From: Phallusia mammillata
Lineage: Eukaryota > Chordata > Ascidiacea > Phlebobranchia > Ascidiidae
Assembly (NCBI GenBank): GCA_003260075.1
Contig: QLIY01000236.1
Coordinates: forward strand, 62,001-126,000
DNA length: 64,000 bases
Reading direction: 5' to 3'
Shown: positions 37,118 to 50,555 of the stretch, one piece after another
How positions within the stretch are numbered: position 1 is the first letter of the stretch
How the letters are laid out: each line of letters opens with the position of its first letter
Program-made: the position numbers and the translations under genes
Notes under the pieces: generated by a model
The model's database searches: none
Told to the model about the DNA's origin: nothing
What the model saw: only the letters and a program-made list of their open reading frames with translations

Positions 37118-37343
37118 TAATAATAAACGGTCTGAATGGCTTAAAAACACCTGTTAATACCAAAAGTTGAAAACACGCCACACCGGAACAAAGCCGTGTT
37201 AAGCTAGAACAGATGCGCATATAGGGGGGGGGGGAATAATAAACGGTCTGAACGGCTTAAAAACACCTGTTAATACCAAAAGTTGAAAACACGTGCCACA
37301 CCGGAACAAAGCCGTGTTAAGCTAGAACAGATGCGCATATAGG
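37118..37343. repeat. G-run junction
   Basis: Copies 37118-37223 and 37235-37343, eleven G between (37224-37234). Confidence 0.9.
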
Positions 37344-38210
37344 CTTAAAGTAGAATCTCCGAGAAACAGAAGCAGATGATGGGTCTCAACTATTGGCCTA
37401 GAAATTTCTCGTAACAGTCAAAAGATGCTCTAAAGTCCAAAGCAATGTAAAATGTGTCATAAAAATAATAAAAAGAGTATCATAGACTAAAATGTTATCA
37501 TTTTGTTTTACGCATGATATTGAGTTCATGCTACGGAATTTATTCATATTCATACCTAAAGTAATTTCTTTGGATTAGAAGAGTGTAATGTCAAGTTGTT
37601 TATGTGACAATTGTGATAAATAAGTAACTCCAACTTTAGTTAGGCTGACGGGAGCCAATCTTACTACTGTAAAATCGCATAACTATTTAAAAAGATAAAC
37701 CTTAATCGAATCTTTCTTAACCGGAATCGGTCGCAATCTTGTAACTAAGCGCTCGGCGGCTTACTCAATTAATGTTGGGTAAATAGTTCAGGGGCAACAT
37801 AATTTACAAAATCTTTCAACACGCCTTTCTGTTACCTGATGAAAAATAACTTTTTCTAACCATCAACCACAAAACAAAAACATAGAAGGTCATACGAGAA
37901 AACACGAGAGCGTTAAAACAGCATTAATTATCTTGGATCTGTTCGACTTTGATAATGCGCTCCTTGGCACTTCACCTTATTTGCGGCTTCTGTGAGTCCT
38001 AGTATGCTAGCTACTAAATTATTAATGTGGAAAGCACACAGATAAACAAACTCAAACATTGTGTTCCTTTTATCCATCTGTGTTTTTCGTAATAGACCTT
38101 CTGTTATGGCATAAAGTGTGCTTTAAATCAGACCTAACACGATGATTTTGCACAGTATCGTTAAGATGAACATTAATTCAGAACTGGGATCAGTCCTGAA
38201 TCGTCTAAGC

Positions 38211-38567
38211 CAGGGGCGGGCAACTTCTCCAGTCGGCGGGCCTGATATGGGAAAATGAAGTACCTGGCGGGCCGGATTCCTGAATCGATACATTAATCGC
38301 GTATTTATCCAGTGATTTAAAATGGATTTTTGACCACCTAAACCAGGGGTGGGGAAACTTTCCTAAACCAAATACAATCAAGTACGTCACAATTACAATA
38401 CAGCCCAAACAATCTAACTGATATAACATAAATTTATTCACCACAGCAAATTTAATTCATACACCACCGACTTAGATACTGCTGAAGCACTAACTAGGCT
38501 ACACGTGTGAAAACAAAGGAAACCGTGAAAGCAGGCCAAACACAAGGCCGTATGTTGCCCGCCCCTG
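38211..38567. mobile_element. Complete hAT MITE, 357 bp
   Basis: Inverted ends CAGGGGCGGGCAAC and GTTGCCCGCCCCTG, perfect 8-bp target duplication GTCTAAGC (38203-38210, 38568-38575). A second terminal-like sequence CAGGGGTGGGGAAACT begins near 38344, perhaps a nested element. No transposase. Confidence 0.9.
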
Positions 38568-40430
38568 GTCTAAGCAGACCAGCGATCAAGATACACTCAT
38601 AAGGGCCTGGCGTTTTGTGATTTGCGCGTGTATCGTGGTAAATTTGACGGGTTTTGCGGAAAAAGTGTGATTTTACAGTGTTTTTAATTTTTATTTTTCG
38701 GGTTACGGTTTCAGAACACTCCAATCAATGACTCAATTTTCCTTTAATTTTTTTTATGTATAGTTGACGGCACTTCAGAAACAAAGTCACTGACAAAACC
38801 AAAAACCTTTGATGCAAAGTATATTATGTGGAAAATTGTGTATACCAGTCGACCCTGTTTAGATTAGACTGAATTTATAGCAAGAATGATGATGTAGGGG
38901 TACAAATCATTTACATCTTTTTTTAAAAAAACGTAAGATTACTTGTGGTCACCTAGCTGTCTGTAGGACATAAGTAGCGAAACAGGTAATAAATGTAAAA
39001 AAAACATGGAAACTTTTGAATCGATGTCACTTATTCTCAAAACCGCAACCAAGTTCAATATATCGACAACCGCAGAAGTTTAAATGAGGTTTCATAACTA
39101 AATTTAAGTCGTTCACACCAAGGGAAGAATAATGTTAAACCTTTCATGTTAGGGCAAAGCGGACATAAACTATACCCATAAAGTTTAGGTGAATAACATT
39201 TCATGTAAATGAATAGAGTAGTTGGATATATAGCTGAATAATACATCACTTGAAAATGACGACACCTTATAATGTAAAACATGTAAAATAACAATTCAAA
39301 TTGCCTTATAGGAACACATTTTTTTCTCATTTATTTACCAATCAATAAATATAGGAAACGTATCGACTTGCAGGGGGACTTTAATATGGAAGACTAATGA
39401 GACGAGAAGGGTGCGGCGACACGTTGACATCAATTTCGCGTTTTGAATGATTGCTTTTTCAATCACAACGGCATGGTTCGGTCAGTGCCTTATGAGCTGT
39501 GGCACGGTAGGTAAAATAGTTTTTGCCCAGTTTATCCATCAAAGTTGACGATAAGTTTTCGAGTGCCTTGAAGGCGCATCGCCAACTTGGTGGCAGCTGT
39601 TTCAGTTGTAGAAAAAACGAAAACTTTGAAGATTAGGAACAAGCTCCAAATTGTAGTTTCCAACCATAACATTATGCTTATACCTTAGCGGATTTAAAAT
39701 TGAACGTATGCATTAATTTTGTAAAATGCACCATATTAGCTGCATACCTTAACTACCCCATTATATTTACAGCCATATCCTGGCAAATTTATCTCTTGAT
39801 AGTAACATTAGACCTGGTGAAAACCCCAGGTTTTGTGGATTATTTAAAAGTTTTGTGCGCATACAAACCTGGACCAAACATATGTCAAGCGTTTAATCGC
39901 GGCGCTTGCTTTTCCAGCGCTAAAGACGCGAAAAAGGTGTGAGTAGCCACGATACAAATCGGGGAGCGCGTACTTAGACAGAAAATCCATGCGAAATTAA
40001 TCAAACGAGCCATTCAAAAACCAAAAAGATCGTTATCTGGTTTTATACAGGGCCAATGGGTGTAAGTTTTTGTTTTTGTGAGATCGATTGCGAGGTCAAC
40101 ATAAACTGCGATAACTTTGCCGAAATCCATTAAGTATGCAAAATAGTACCAGTTTCGGGAAACTTCTATGATTCACGAAACAAACTTTATGGAAGAAAAT
40201 TGGAACCTTGACTCAAGCGAAATTGAAGTCAGGAAATGATCCTTCACTCCATAATGTTCCGTAAACACAAGTTACCGAAGTATGTTAAATTGTAGCCAAC
40301 GTTATTGGCCAAATTATTAACAAATTATGACTTTTTCGTGGAGACAATTCTAGGTATCGGAAGGTCTGTTGTCCAAACGTTACATGACAGGGCAAGTAGA
40401 CATGAAACCGTCACGACTTTTTGTTTAGGC

Positions 40431-40883
<453 letters not shown>

Positions 40884-40920
40884 TCCATTTCATTTGTCGG
40901 AAACCAAATTGCGTAACCAC

Positions 40921-41330
40921 AAAAGGAGATAATATTCATATAGATATAAACCATGCAAACTTATCAAAGTAATTTTCATTATTACGGGTTGCACCACTGG
41001 GTGCCCACTACAAACATGCTTTACGTGATTTTGTGCGTTAACCTAGATCGCAATAATTACAAACCTTAGTTTAAACCAGTGGTTCCCAACCTTTTTTGTT
41101 ACATTCCCCCCTTTGCCGATTTTCGAACTATTCATTCCTCCCCATAAGACGAAAAACAAATATAACGGGGGGGGGGGAAGGAGATAATATTCATAAAGAT
41201 TAAAAGCATGCATGGAAACTTATCATACGAGTTTCCATTATTACGGGTTGCTCAACTTGATGATTACTAAGTATGATTTGCGTGATTGTGTGCATTGACC
41301 ACAATCGCAACACCTATAGGTGTTAACTAT
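40921..41330. repeat. G-run junction with MITE end
   Basis: Copies 40921-41076 and 41178-41330, about 10 percent diverged; eleven G at 41167-41177 follow a hAT end. Confidence 0.8.
41077..41166. mobile_element. hAT-like MITE left end, cut by G-run
   Basis: CAGTGGTTCCCAACCTTTTT and about 70 bp more, then the G-run. The second copy lacks it. Confidence 0.7.
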
Positions 41331-41349
41331 AGTTAAACAGAACGAATCC

Positions 41350-41914
41350 AAAATGATAATTAAGACCATTTAGGAATTTGCAGCGAGAACGATATCAAAA
41401 ATGTCTTGAGATTTCAAACGAATTTATACGAAAACTTTGAAAAAGATTTAAACGTGTGCCAACCTTTAACGCTCAAGCAAAATGGTACCCTTATTTTTGT
41501 CTAGATCAACACCTAGTGGCGTATTGGTTTTGCTTTTCATCTATAAACACGTTTTAGAATTTTAACCAACATACATTTACAGTCAAACCACGCCTGTTAT
41601 TAGGCAATGTAAACAATGTGATTGGGGGGGGGGGAAAATGATAATCAAAACCACAAAAGAATTTGCAGCGAGAAAGACATAAAAAAGTGTTCTTAAGCTT
41701 TCATGCAAACGGATTGAAACAAAGCGAGTGTCAACCTTTAACGCTCAAGCAAAATGATACCATATTTTTTGCCCAGATCAACACCTAGTGACGTATTGGT
41801 TTTGCTTTCCTCTACAATTTTACAATTTCATCTATAAACACGTTTTAGAATTTTAACCAACATACATTTTACAGTCAAACCACGCCTGTTATTAGGCAAT
41901 GTAAACAATGTGAT
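41350..41914. repeat. G-run junction
   Basis: Copies 41350-41623 and 41635-41914, eleven G between (41624-41634); indels of up to about 20 bp. Confidence 0.9.
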
Positions 41915-42211
41915 TCGACGATAAAGCCATTGGGCTATATGACTGGACTCTAAAGCAAATAATAGTCGGACGTTTACTGCTTGTAGGGAAACCAGGTGAT
42001 GTTTGCTTAGGATTTTCTGTTGACTTGTTTTGCGAAGGAAGCCGACATGAGTGTGAGTAAATAATGAGCAGTGTCATTCACCTTTTATTTGTGATGCGTG
42101 TTTTTATATAATTTACCCAAAAATGTCTATTTCTCATCACATATATCATTTTGAACAAAATTAATACGATAACATGGCCATTTATAATTGTTCTCCTCCA
42201 TAATGGGGAGA

Positions 42212-42580
42212 GAGATCAATAATGCGGTAACAAATGCTAATTATTAAATCTAAACAAGGATTCGTGATAATAACATTGGACGATCAGTTCGGTCACAGTT
42301 AAACGCGAATGAAAGCAAAACACAGAGAAAAAAACAAACAAACAAAAGCGGAAGTTGTTTTTCTCGTACGCTTTGCCAATAATAATAATAGGGGGGGGGG
42401 GATCAGATCCATAATGCGGTAACAAATGCCAATTATTAAATCTAAACAAGGATTCGTGATGATAACATTGGACGCTCAGTTCGGTCACAATAAAACGCGA
42501 TTGAAAACAAAACACAGAGAAAAAAACAAATAAAAGCGGAAGTTGTTTTTCTCGTACGCTTTGCCAATAATAATAATAGA
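42212..42580. repeat. G-run junction
   Basis: Copies 42212-42390 and 42402-42580, eleven G between (42391-42401). Confidence 0.9.
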
Positions 42581-43403
42581 AGAGAAAATCACTTTTCGAC
42601 CAATCAAAACGCTGTGTTCCTAAATATAACTTATTTATTAATCCAATTAAATATCTCTTTTGGTAATTACAATTTCAAAGATTACGTACTTGTGTTGATA
42701 TATTGGTCTAGTAGTGCACACAAAGGAAAACACTTTACAGTGTTATCTTCTTTTTTTCTTGTTGAATTATTAACTTTGTAAGTGAAGCAAACTTGATCAC
42801 GAACAACATAAGTCTCCTTTGTCATAAACAGGTGTAGCACACATTATACTTATTTGTCGTCATACTGAGTTGGGCATAAAATGACACTTGAAATGCAGTT
42901 CAACCAAAAACAAAATTGCCATGAAAGTGGTTTACAACGCATTCATGACAATACTTTTATGGTAACGGCCGAATAATAAATAAAAGTTGTGTTCGACTTT
43001 TATGGTAATTGTGTTCTTACTTAAACAAAAATTAGTAATAAGTTACAAGGATATCCAACTACTGCTTCTCAACATTGTAAAATAATTACTTTGGATAAGT
43101 AAATCAAAATAACAATTAGATCAATAAAATTGCTCTTTCGCTTCTAAAAACTCTGATTTTATGTCTGGCCAAATAACGACAAAGATACATGGGCTGCCGT
43201 GTAATGTCAAAAAACTTGCTTGGTACACTTTACGCGTGGGAAGATACACCAGGACATGAATTCATAGTTAATGCTTTTTGTATGATACAATATTAATTGT
43301 TAATAGGTTTTTTCCACTTTCGGGACTTTTCGACTACTTAGAATCGCTTCAAGGTAAACACCAACGGGTAGAAATCTTTTAAGTTGCGCATTCCCTTTTC
43401 CGT

Positions 43404-43910
43404 TTAGAGGTAAGATTGTGCAATCTCCTTTGAATCAGTCACCTGTGCGAAATTCTGAATATTTTCCAACGATGCCTCTGGGTCACTACCTTCAAGCTGG
43501 AGCTCCTTGATGGGTGATGAGATACAGCAGCGACCAATTTCCCTGTTAGCCAACTTCACCTTGGTCGTGTTCTCAGGAGATTCAAAGGTGGTGGGTGCGC
43601 GAGGCCTTAACACAACTCCTCGAATCTCTTGATGTGTAGCGCGGGTTAGGTTCGTCGAAATACGGGCCGACACCCTACTAACGTTGGTTCGCATAGCACT
43701 GTAGCGGGAAATGTAACATCGGACGAAGTCCCGTCGGAAGTTGGCCGACACGAACCCGTAGATGAGCGGATTCAGACACGAGTTGGCGTACGAGAGACAG
43801 TGGGCTACGACTCGCAAAACGAAGGTGAAGTGGTTAAAGGGGAAATCTCCCAATTTCACCCAGAGCAGAAGTAAATGATGAGGAAACCAGCTTAGAGCAA
43901 ACACCACCAC
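43404..43910 (-). CDS. GPCR-B exon 4 (TM6, TM7, C-tail)
   Basis: ATCTCAG acceptor; VVVFALSWFPHHLLLLWVKL, AHCLSYANSCLNPLIYGF, helix 8 NFRRDFVRCY, tail to stop at 43404-43406. Confidence 0.93.
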   Translation of the reverse strand: MVVFALSWFPHHLLLLWVKLGDFPFNHFTFVLRVVAHCLSYANSCLNPLIYGFVSANFRRDFVRCYISRYSAMRTNVSRVSARISTNLTRATHQEIRGVVLRPRAPTTFESPENTTKVKLANREIGRCCISSPIKELQLEGSDPEASLENIQNFAQVTDSKEIAQSYL

Positions 43911-46900
43911 CTGAGATAGAAAATAAACTTCACTTGCTTTAGTTTGGAGAATTTTATAGAAATTTAAAATTTCTTCGACACAAAGTTTGAACCTCATTTT
44001 TAACAACGAACTTGAAATTGTGGTAATGTAAAAACAATTATAATAAGCAACAAAAAAACAACGGAAAACTGTACCCTTGAAACCGGGAACACTCTTATTG
44101 TTGCATGTTATATTGTTACGCAATAAAAAAGAACAGTTGGCCGCTGTAAGGGGGGGGGGGAAAAAAATTCTTAGACACAAAGTTTGAACCATTTTGATAA
44201 GCACAATTATGATAAGCAACAAAAAAACAAAGGAAAACTGTACCCTTGAAACCGGGAACACTCTTATTGTAGCATGTTATATTGTTACGCAATAAAAAAG
44301 AACAGTTGGCCGCTGTAAGCAGGTTTTGTGAATAAAATAAGACGCCGCGGTATTTATCCCATCGTTTCTGTTTTCACATATTTTGATCCCAGTTTAAGTT
44401 GGCTGTACCCTAAAAAATTCCAAATATTTTTGAATAACAGAAATCTGTCAATTGATTGGTCAACGCGGTTTTATCGGGGCTGGCGTAGGGGGGGGGGAAC
44501 ATATTTTGATCCCAGTTTAAATTGGCTGTACCCTAAAAAATTCTAAATATTCTTGAATAACAGAAATCTGTCGATTGATTGGTCAACGCAGTTTTATCGG
44601 GGCTGGCGTAACCTTGGTTTTTATCTTCAACAAATGAGAAAACAGGGGGGGGGGTGAGGAAACACTTTGTTGTCCGAAAATCCAATGTTTTTTTATGGAA
44701 CTTACAAGAACAACGACGATCCTTGTTATTCTCCGGTTCTTCTTCTTCGAGGCTTTTCCAAGCACGTGGTTTCGGCGCGCCGAGAGTTGCAAAGCGTGAA
44801 GGACTGCTACGTAACACATGACGATGATCACGAGGGGGGTGACGTAACCGCATGTGAAGACGAGCTCGTGGTAGAAACCGAACCAGTAGATGGCGCAAAT
44901 GAGACGGCCATTAAAGTTTACCTGTGACAAGGGTTCAAGAACAACAAATGTATACAAAACTGAAAACAACTAAAAGGCAAAACGTATTTTATTAACTTTT
45001 TAATTAAAACAGACTTTGCGTTCAGCAAGGTGAAGAGCAGCAAATTTGAACTTCCTGAGGTACGGAAACTAAAATGGATTTCAACATAAAAGTTCCTGAG
45101 GTATTGAAGCTAAAATGGATTGACAACATCTAAGACTGAAAGACAATATTCAAGCATGCTGTACATGACAACTGAGGAAACACGACAGACAACATTGTAT
45201 GCTGGTTATGACAACGTATGTGGACAAACCCTGGATCGAACAAAGCAATTATGAAATGCATACAGTAAGAGAATATACTGTCTGCAAATGTGTGACAAAC
45301 AACATGGTGAAAATGTTTCTTGCTGAACATTTTCGCAACTGTGCCAGTAAATAGGTAAAAAGGCTGCCAAAATTCTTCACAAATACTGTCATTAAGTTTT
45401 GTCAGTCATTTCAGACAAGAGCTACGAACGCAAAAAAATATTTATGAACCACTGCATTAACCTGTAACAACTCTACTTACTGATACTTTTGGCAACACAA
45501 TATTTTAAACCGTCGGCGCACTTTGTTACACCAATAAAGAGTCACATGATCATCAGTCACGAATCTAAGTCTTTGACAGCTGGTATTATGTTTGAGTTTG
45601 TACAGGCGGGGACAGGCAGTAAAAAAGCTTACCCTTGTTTTGGTTGCAGGGGGGGGGGCTGACAGCTGGTATTATGTTTGAGTATATACAGGCGGGGACA
45701 GGCAGTAAAAAAGCTTACCCTTGTTTTGGTTGCAACAGAAGGAACGCCCAGTGCAAGAGCAGCTGTCCAAATCACGACCAGACATCGTGCCACGTTACTT
45801 GGAGTTCTAATCTGCTTGGCCGAAGTTGCGTAGACCACAGCGAAAAACCTGGAGAAACGAAACTTTTGCAAGAGCTAAGATAAACTTGACATGGCTGCAC
45901 AGCATATTTAAAAGCGTTTCGATATAAGCGTTTTTATATAAAATGTATTAAAGATAAGCCTTTCAAAGATAGATACCATTTACACAACAGAGCAAGACTT
46001 GTGTTATTGAGCGGCTCAAATTACCCCCAAAAGATTGCGCATGCAAAATCGATCAAAGCTTGTACAATAAATAAAATCACAAAACGATTGCAAAAAGTTA
46101 AATCAAACAATTAGAAATGATATTAAGTTAATCAAAAAGTTCAAATGGCAATCTAATAAGCCAGTCATCCCAGTGCTTAAAGCCTATAAGGTTCTTTGCA
46201 TCCCCAAAGATTAAGAAATGAACAACGGTTCGATTGTGGGAGCAGCTGTATTGATTGCTCAGACAACTTTGACTGTCAGATACACCTAACATAAACTGGA
46301 TTTAATATGAGGCCACAAGAAGCCGTTGGGGATTAGCTTAGGACCATACGTCTCACATTTAGGGTCTTAAATTTGTTATTCAATGGATATGACTGGCCAG
46401 TGGAACCGGGTGAAACAATAATTTGCTTTTTTATAACACGTAAAACATACACTAAAATGCACAAAATTTAAGTTATTTACGTCTTGTAATTCAAAGTATG
46501 TTTTTGGCTTACCGACAACAATAATGTTTTGTACGCAATGTAAGCAAATGCACATATAATTGTTTTTCTGAAAACGTAAACTGTAATTTTGTCAACAAAA
46601 TTCTATTTTATATTTTGGCTTTGCGCATTTACCTCCGATTGAACCAATGTGAAAATATTTAAGCAATTCGTTTGCAATCTTGGTTCTAATCCATGATTAA
46701 AACCAATTTTTGCGTCAGTATCAACTTCAGTTAAAAACACGTCATAGTCCCTTAAGGACCGTGATACACAGAGCCTAATAAATAATTGATAATCTCGTGT
46801 GTATTTTGACTTTATGCTCAAGCCCAATTTCCCGCAAAAAGGTTAAATGTTCTCATATGTAAAAGAGAGAAAAGTGGCAGAACAAAAACTCCCTAAATCC

Positions 46901-48444
46901 CGCATAGTGCTGTCGGTAAAAGGTCTAAGAAGGGTAACAAAAATGCCCAGAAGTGGCATTGATTTGTATGTGCATTTAACAATGTTAACTACGGGGGGGG
47001 GGGCGTATTTTGACTTTATGCTCAAGCCCAATTTCCCGCAAAAAGGTTGAATGTTCTCATATGTAAGATGGAAAAGAGAGAAAAGTGGCAGAACAAAAAC
47101 TCCCTAAATCCCGCGAAGTGCTGTCGGTAAAAGGTCTAAGAAGGGTAGCAAAAATACCCAGAAGTGGCATTGATTTGTATGTGCATTTAACAATGTTAAC
47201 TACGAAATTAAGAGGTATGGTAAATTGTTTAAAAAACGCTTTGTGATATGAAAGATAGCGACGTTCGTACTCACGCATATACAGCTGTAGTGCCCCTAAA
47301 AGTTCCTACGCGTCTTTTAAAATGATAAATTCTGAAATATCTAATTATCTACCAATGTGCTCCATAAATGATGCATGGCACATTCCCTCATCATTAAATA
47401 TTTCTACTGATGGGACCATGGTGGTCCTATTCTGCCAACTTCAATGCCGCAATTTTGTACGTTGTGCATTTGGACTACACGACTCACGCATCTCGTTTTT
47501 ATCTTTGCGATAAAAGGCTTTTACATTCTTTTTCACACTCTTATAGTACAAGAGTTTTTGAAATTCTAATAGAAAAAAAAAAATTAACCTTAAGGGGGGG
47601 GGGATGGTGCTCCTATTCTGCCAACTTCAATGCCGCAAATTTGTACGTTGTGCATTTGGACTACACGACTCAAGCATCTCGTTTTTATCTTCGATAAAAG
47701 GCTTTTACATTCAAATCTTTTTCACACTCTCAGTAAAAGAGTTTTTGAAATTCTAATAGAAAAAAAACCATTTTAACCTTAAAGGTCAAATATATTTCAA
47801 CGGTAATAATCAGCCTTTACGTATACGAGCTTTCATTGTCGCAGGTTTTTACCTTTGTTTTTTCTGAAATATAAGAAAATGTTGCAAAGATCTTTAGCTT
47901 TCAACTTACCTTTGGAATTAAACCAATTTAATCTTTAAGCACAGAATTAACAATTGCCAAAGAAAGACAGTAATAGTAATTACCTGTCAAGTGACAGCGC
48001 CACAAGTGTGTAAATGCTGGCTAACATGGCAACCTGCTGGCAAACTTCAACAAAAACGCACATGAAAGCGCCGAAAGGCCAACGGCCCATGCTGTAAATT
48101 GTCGCTTGAAAGGGCACGCAGAAAATCAGGAAAAGTAGATCGGCAATGGCCAAGTTCAGAATAAATGTGTTTGTGACCCGAATCCCTCTGTTCTGATGCT
48201 GGTAGGTTACAAAGTTGACCACCAGGACAGCAATGTTAGCAATGCAGCCTACGCAGAAGATCACCCCAAAAACAACAGGAACAAGGACGGCGACGAGTCG
48301 GGCTGAACCATCGTCCACTGTTGTAAAGTTGGAAGCGTACCTGGTTACATTGTCGTCAGCAAGTGGGGTGATAATGGTTGAATAAAAATCTGAAGCATTG
48401 CCCTTGATTGTTGTTTGATTTGAAAAGGCAAAATGCTCAGCCAT
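43404..48444 (-). CDS. Galanin-receptor-like GPCR B (whole gene, 4 coding exons)
   Basis: Exons 48444-47984, 45848-45719, 44921-44706, 43910-43404; 437 residues. Same receptor type as gene A and the same three intron positions and phases, so the two arose by gene duplication. Seen: four N-terminal sequons (NQT, NAS, NVT, NFT), TM2 FILNLAIADLLFLIFCVPFQ, ECL1 Cys in GAFMC, DRF motif, ECL2 Cys in LICAIYWF, TM6 ALSWFPHH, TM7 NSCLNPLIYGF. The C-tail is about 80 residues shorter than in A. The start is the Met at 48444 (MAEHFAFSNQTT); an acceptor-like TTTGTAG at about 48498 suggests an untranslated 5' exon upstream. A second, diverged copy of the 5' end lies at 48891-49013. Confidence 0.92.
43970..44320. 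repeat. G-run junction in GPCR-B intron 3
   Basis: Copies about 43970-44149 and 44161-44320, eleven G between (44150-44160); the first has an extra stretch near 44000-44035. Confidence 0.85.
44376..44611. repeat. G-run junction in GPCR-B intron 3
   Basis: Copies 44376-44487 and 44498-44611, ten G between (44488-44497). Confidence 0.9.
44645..44654. repeat. G-run of 10, 50 bp past GPCR-B exon 3
   Basis: No matching copies seen on its two sides. Confidence 0.85.
44706..44921 (-). CDS. GPCR-B exon 3 (ECL2, TM5, ICL3)
   Basis: GTCACAG acceptor; VNFNGRLICAIYWFGFYH, TM5 TPLVIIVMCYVAVLHAL, basic ICL3 (KASKKKNRRITR). Phase 0 at GTTCTT|GTAAGT. Confidence 0.92.
45573..45735. repeat. G-run junction overlapping GPCR-B exon 2
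   Basis: Copies 45573-45648 and 45659-45735, ten G between (45649-45658). The donor and last exon-2 codons therefore recur at about 45632-45648. Confidence 0.9.
45719..45848 (-). CDS. GPCR-B exon 2 (ICL2, TM4)
   Basis: TTCTCCAG acceptor; RFFAVVYATSAKQIRTPS, TM4 CLVVIWTAALALGVPSVA. Phase 0 at AAGG|GTAAGC. Confidence 0.92.
46798..47203. repeat. G-run junction in GPCR-B intron 1
   Basis: Copies 46798-46992 and 47004-47203, eleven G between (46993-47003). Confidence 0.9.
47424..47780. repeat. G-run junction in GPCR-B intron 1
   Basis: Copies 47424-47593 and 47604-47780, ten G between (47594-47603). Confidence 0.9.
47984..48444 (-). CDS. GPCR-B exon 1 (N-tail, TM1-TM3)
   Basis: From MAEHFAFSNQTT through TM1 VFGVIFCVGCIANIAVLVV, TM2 and TM3 to LVALSLDR. 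Phase 2 at GACAG|GTAATT. Confidence 0.92.
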
Positions 48445-49468
48445 ACCTGCAGGTTTAATTTTGATTTCGATCAATGTTGTAAAGCTGGCGATCGGCCTAC
48501 AAATCAAAATTAAATTTTCAGAATGTCTCTACAGAACTATAAAACCGTGGTAAATCTTTTTAATATTTTTAAATAAACTAAAAAATCTCAAAAAGATAAA
48601 AAAGAACATGACAACTTTTTAACAATGTCTCATAGTTCTACCACTGACTAAAATCCGTGATATAAATTAGAAACCATCGCCAAGTAAATAATATACTTAA
48701 AGATTTTATTGTAACACTTCATAAAGTTTAGGCTTGCAACTTTCATTTGCATCCACTCCTCAAATGACACACGATAACTCTTTGAGTCTCTCGTATTAGT
48801 GCATCTCCAATCGGGCGTTTTGCCTTTTTTAAGCTCTTAACACAGAGATCAAAACATGTCAAAAATCGATACAGACATCGGGGGGGGGGGTGTAAAGTTG
48901 GAAGCGTACGTTGTTAAGTTGTCGTCAGAGATTGGGGTGACGATGGTTGAATAAAATGCTGAAGAATTGTCTTTGATTGTTGTTTGATTTGAAAAGCCAA
49001 AATGCACAGTCATATCTGCTTAAATTGTACTGTCAATGGCAGATTAAATTTTGATTGCGATCAATGTTGTAAAGCAGGCGATCGGCCCACGAATCAAAAT
49101 TCAATCGTTTCAGAATGTCTGTGCAGAACTATAAAACTGAAGTAAATCTTTTTAAATTTTTTAAACTAAAAAATCTCTTGGGAAAAAAAGAACATGAAAA
49201 CTTTTAACAATGTGTGATAGTTCTACCACTGACTAAAATTCATGATATAAATTAGAAACCATTGCCAAGTAAATAATATACTTAAAGATTTTATTGTAAC
49301 ACTTCATAAAGTTTAGGCTTGCAACTTTCATTTGCATCCACTCCTCAACTGACACATGATAAACTCTTTGGGTCTCTCGTATAAGTGCATCCCCAATCAG
49401 GCGTTTTGCCTTTTTTAAGAGCTCTTAACACAGAGATCAAAACATGTCAAAAATCGATACAGACATCA
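48318..49468. repeat. G-run junction covering the 5' end of GPCR-B
   Basis: Copies 48318-48879 and 48891-49468, eleven G between (48880-48890). About 10 percent divergence plus indels, higher than at most junctions. Confidence 0.9.
48891..49013 (-). pseudogene. Partial second copy of GPCR-B N-terminus
   Basis: ATG at 49013 opens MTVHFGFSNQTTIKDNSSAF and keeps the frame through YASNFT to the G-run. The other copy reads MAEHFAFSNQTTIKGNASDF. About ten of 43 residues differ, yet all four sequon positions are kept or replaced by equivalents. Probably the other allele. Confidence 0.8.
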
Positions 49469-49855
49469 CTCGACAGTAAGAAAAGCTGCCTAAACCGCAA
49501 GATGATCAATCGAAGTAATTGCAACACTCTGAGCCTCTGTCCCTTCCAATGTCTGGCTATTATACGCAGTCTTTATCCAAGCGCAAAATTGCAACCTTTC
49601 AAATTATAGCCATTCTTTCTTCAGGCTGTGGCTCTGTCATGAAGAAGAGACCAACTAAATTAGTTCAGAGGGTTAATAAATTACCTCAACCCCATAGGGG
49701 CAAATAACTAGAGGAAAGTTAGTCGCAGAAGATGTATAACTTCAGTGTTGTTAGCCGGACGGGTTCGGGCTTAAGGATGAGGATGAACAAAACGGGTTAA
49801 ATTCAGGACTAAATTGACACCCAGTCACATTTGCGTCGAAATTTCCACTACATTG

Positions 49856-49865
49856 CCCCCCCCCC
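49856..49865. repeat. Lone C-run of 10
   Basis: The only C-run after 19697. No clear matching copies beside it. Confidence 0.85.
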
Positions 49866-50555
49866 TCATAAGGAAAAAATCGGCCAAATTTGGACTATAT
49901 TTTAAAATTGTTTGGATTTAAGATCCCTACACTTTCAGATTCGGGTCGAGTTTAAGTCCCAATTTCTGGTACGCATTATGATCGTTGCAAATCGCCTCTA
50001 GGGGCAATACCCCCACTCCAGGAAAAATTCTAAATAAAAACACGTTGATAGCTCGGTGTTTTTTAATCCAACTTGCACAAAGTCACAACATTTTTGGTCC
50101 TTCTAAAAATTTTGGCCTCTACTAAAATATTGAGTTAGGCGACTTGCCCATGCACAACTCAATGTCCCTATAACAACACATTTGTACAAACAATTATGAC
50201 ACCAAACATAATAATGAATCGACAATAGGCACAATTGTACAAGATTACGTCCGGTCGATAAAGTTCATTTAACAAAATTAAACCAGTTTTAAGAATGAGG
50301 CTTGATTCGGTGTGCGTTTCTTGATCATGAGAAGTGGTGACGAAAAATCAATAATTACCCCAACCTATGCAGTAACAACGCTAAATGACAGTTCATTCGT
50401 CAATCGCTAAATGCCAACTGAAATGGCAAAACGACAATTTGAATTACTCGCCTCAGAAAAAAATCAAAAAAATTAAAAAAGTCATAGTTTTGTGGATTTA
50501 AAGGCCTTTTATGATATTATTAAGAAGCGCCAATAAAGGCATGTATCCTTTAGTG

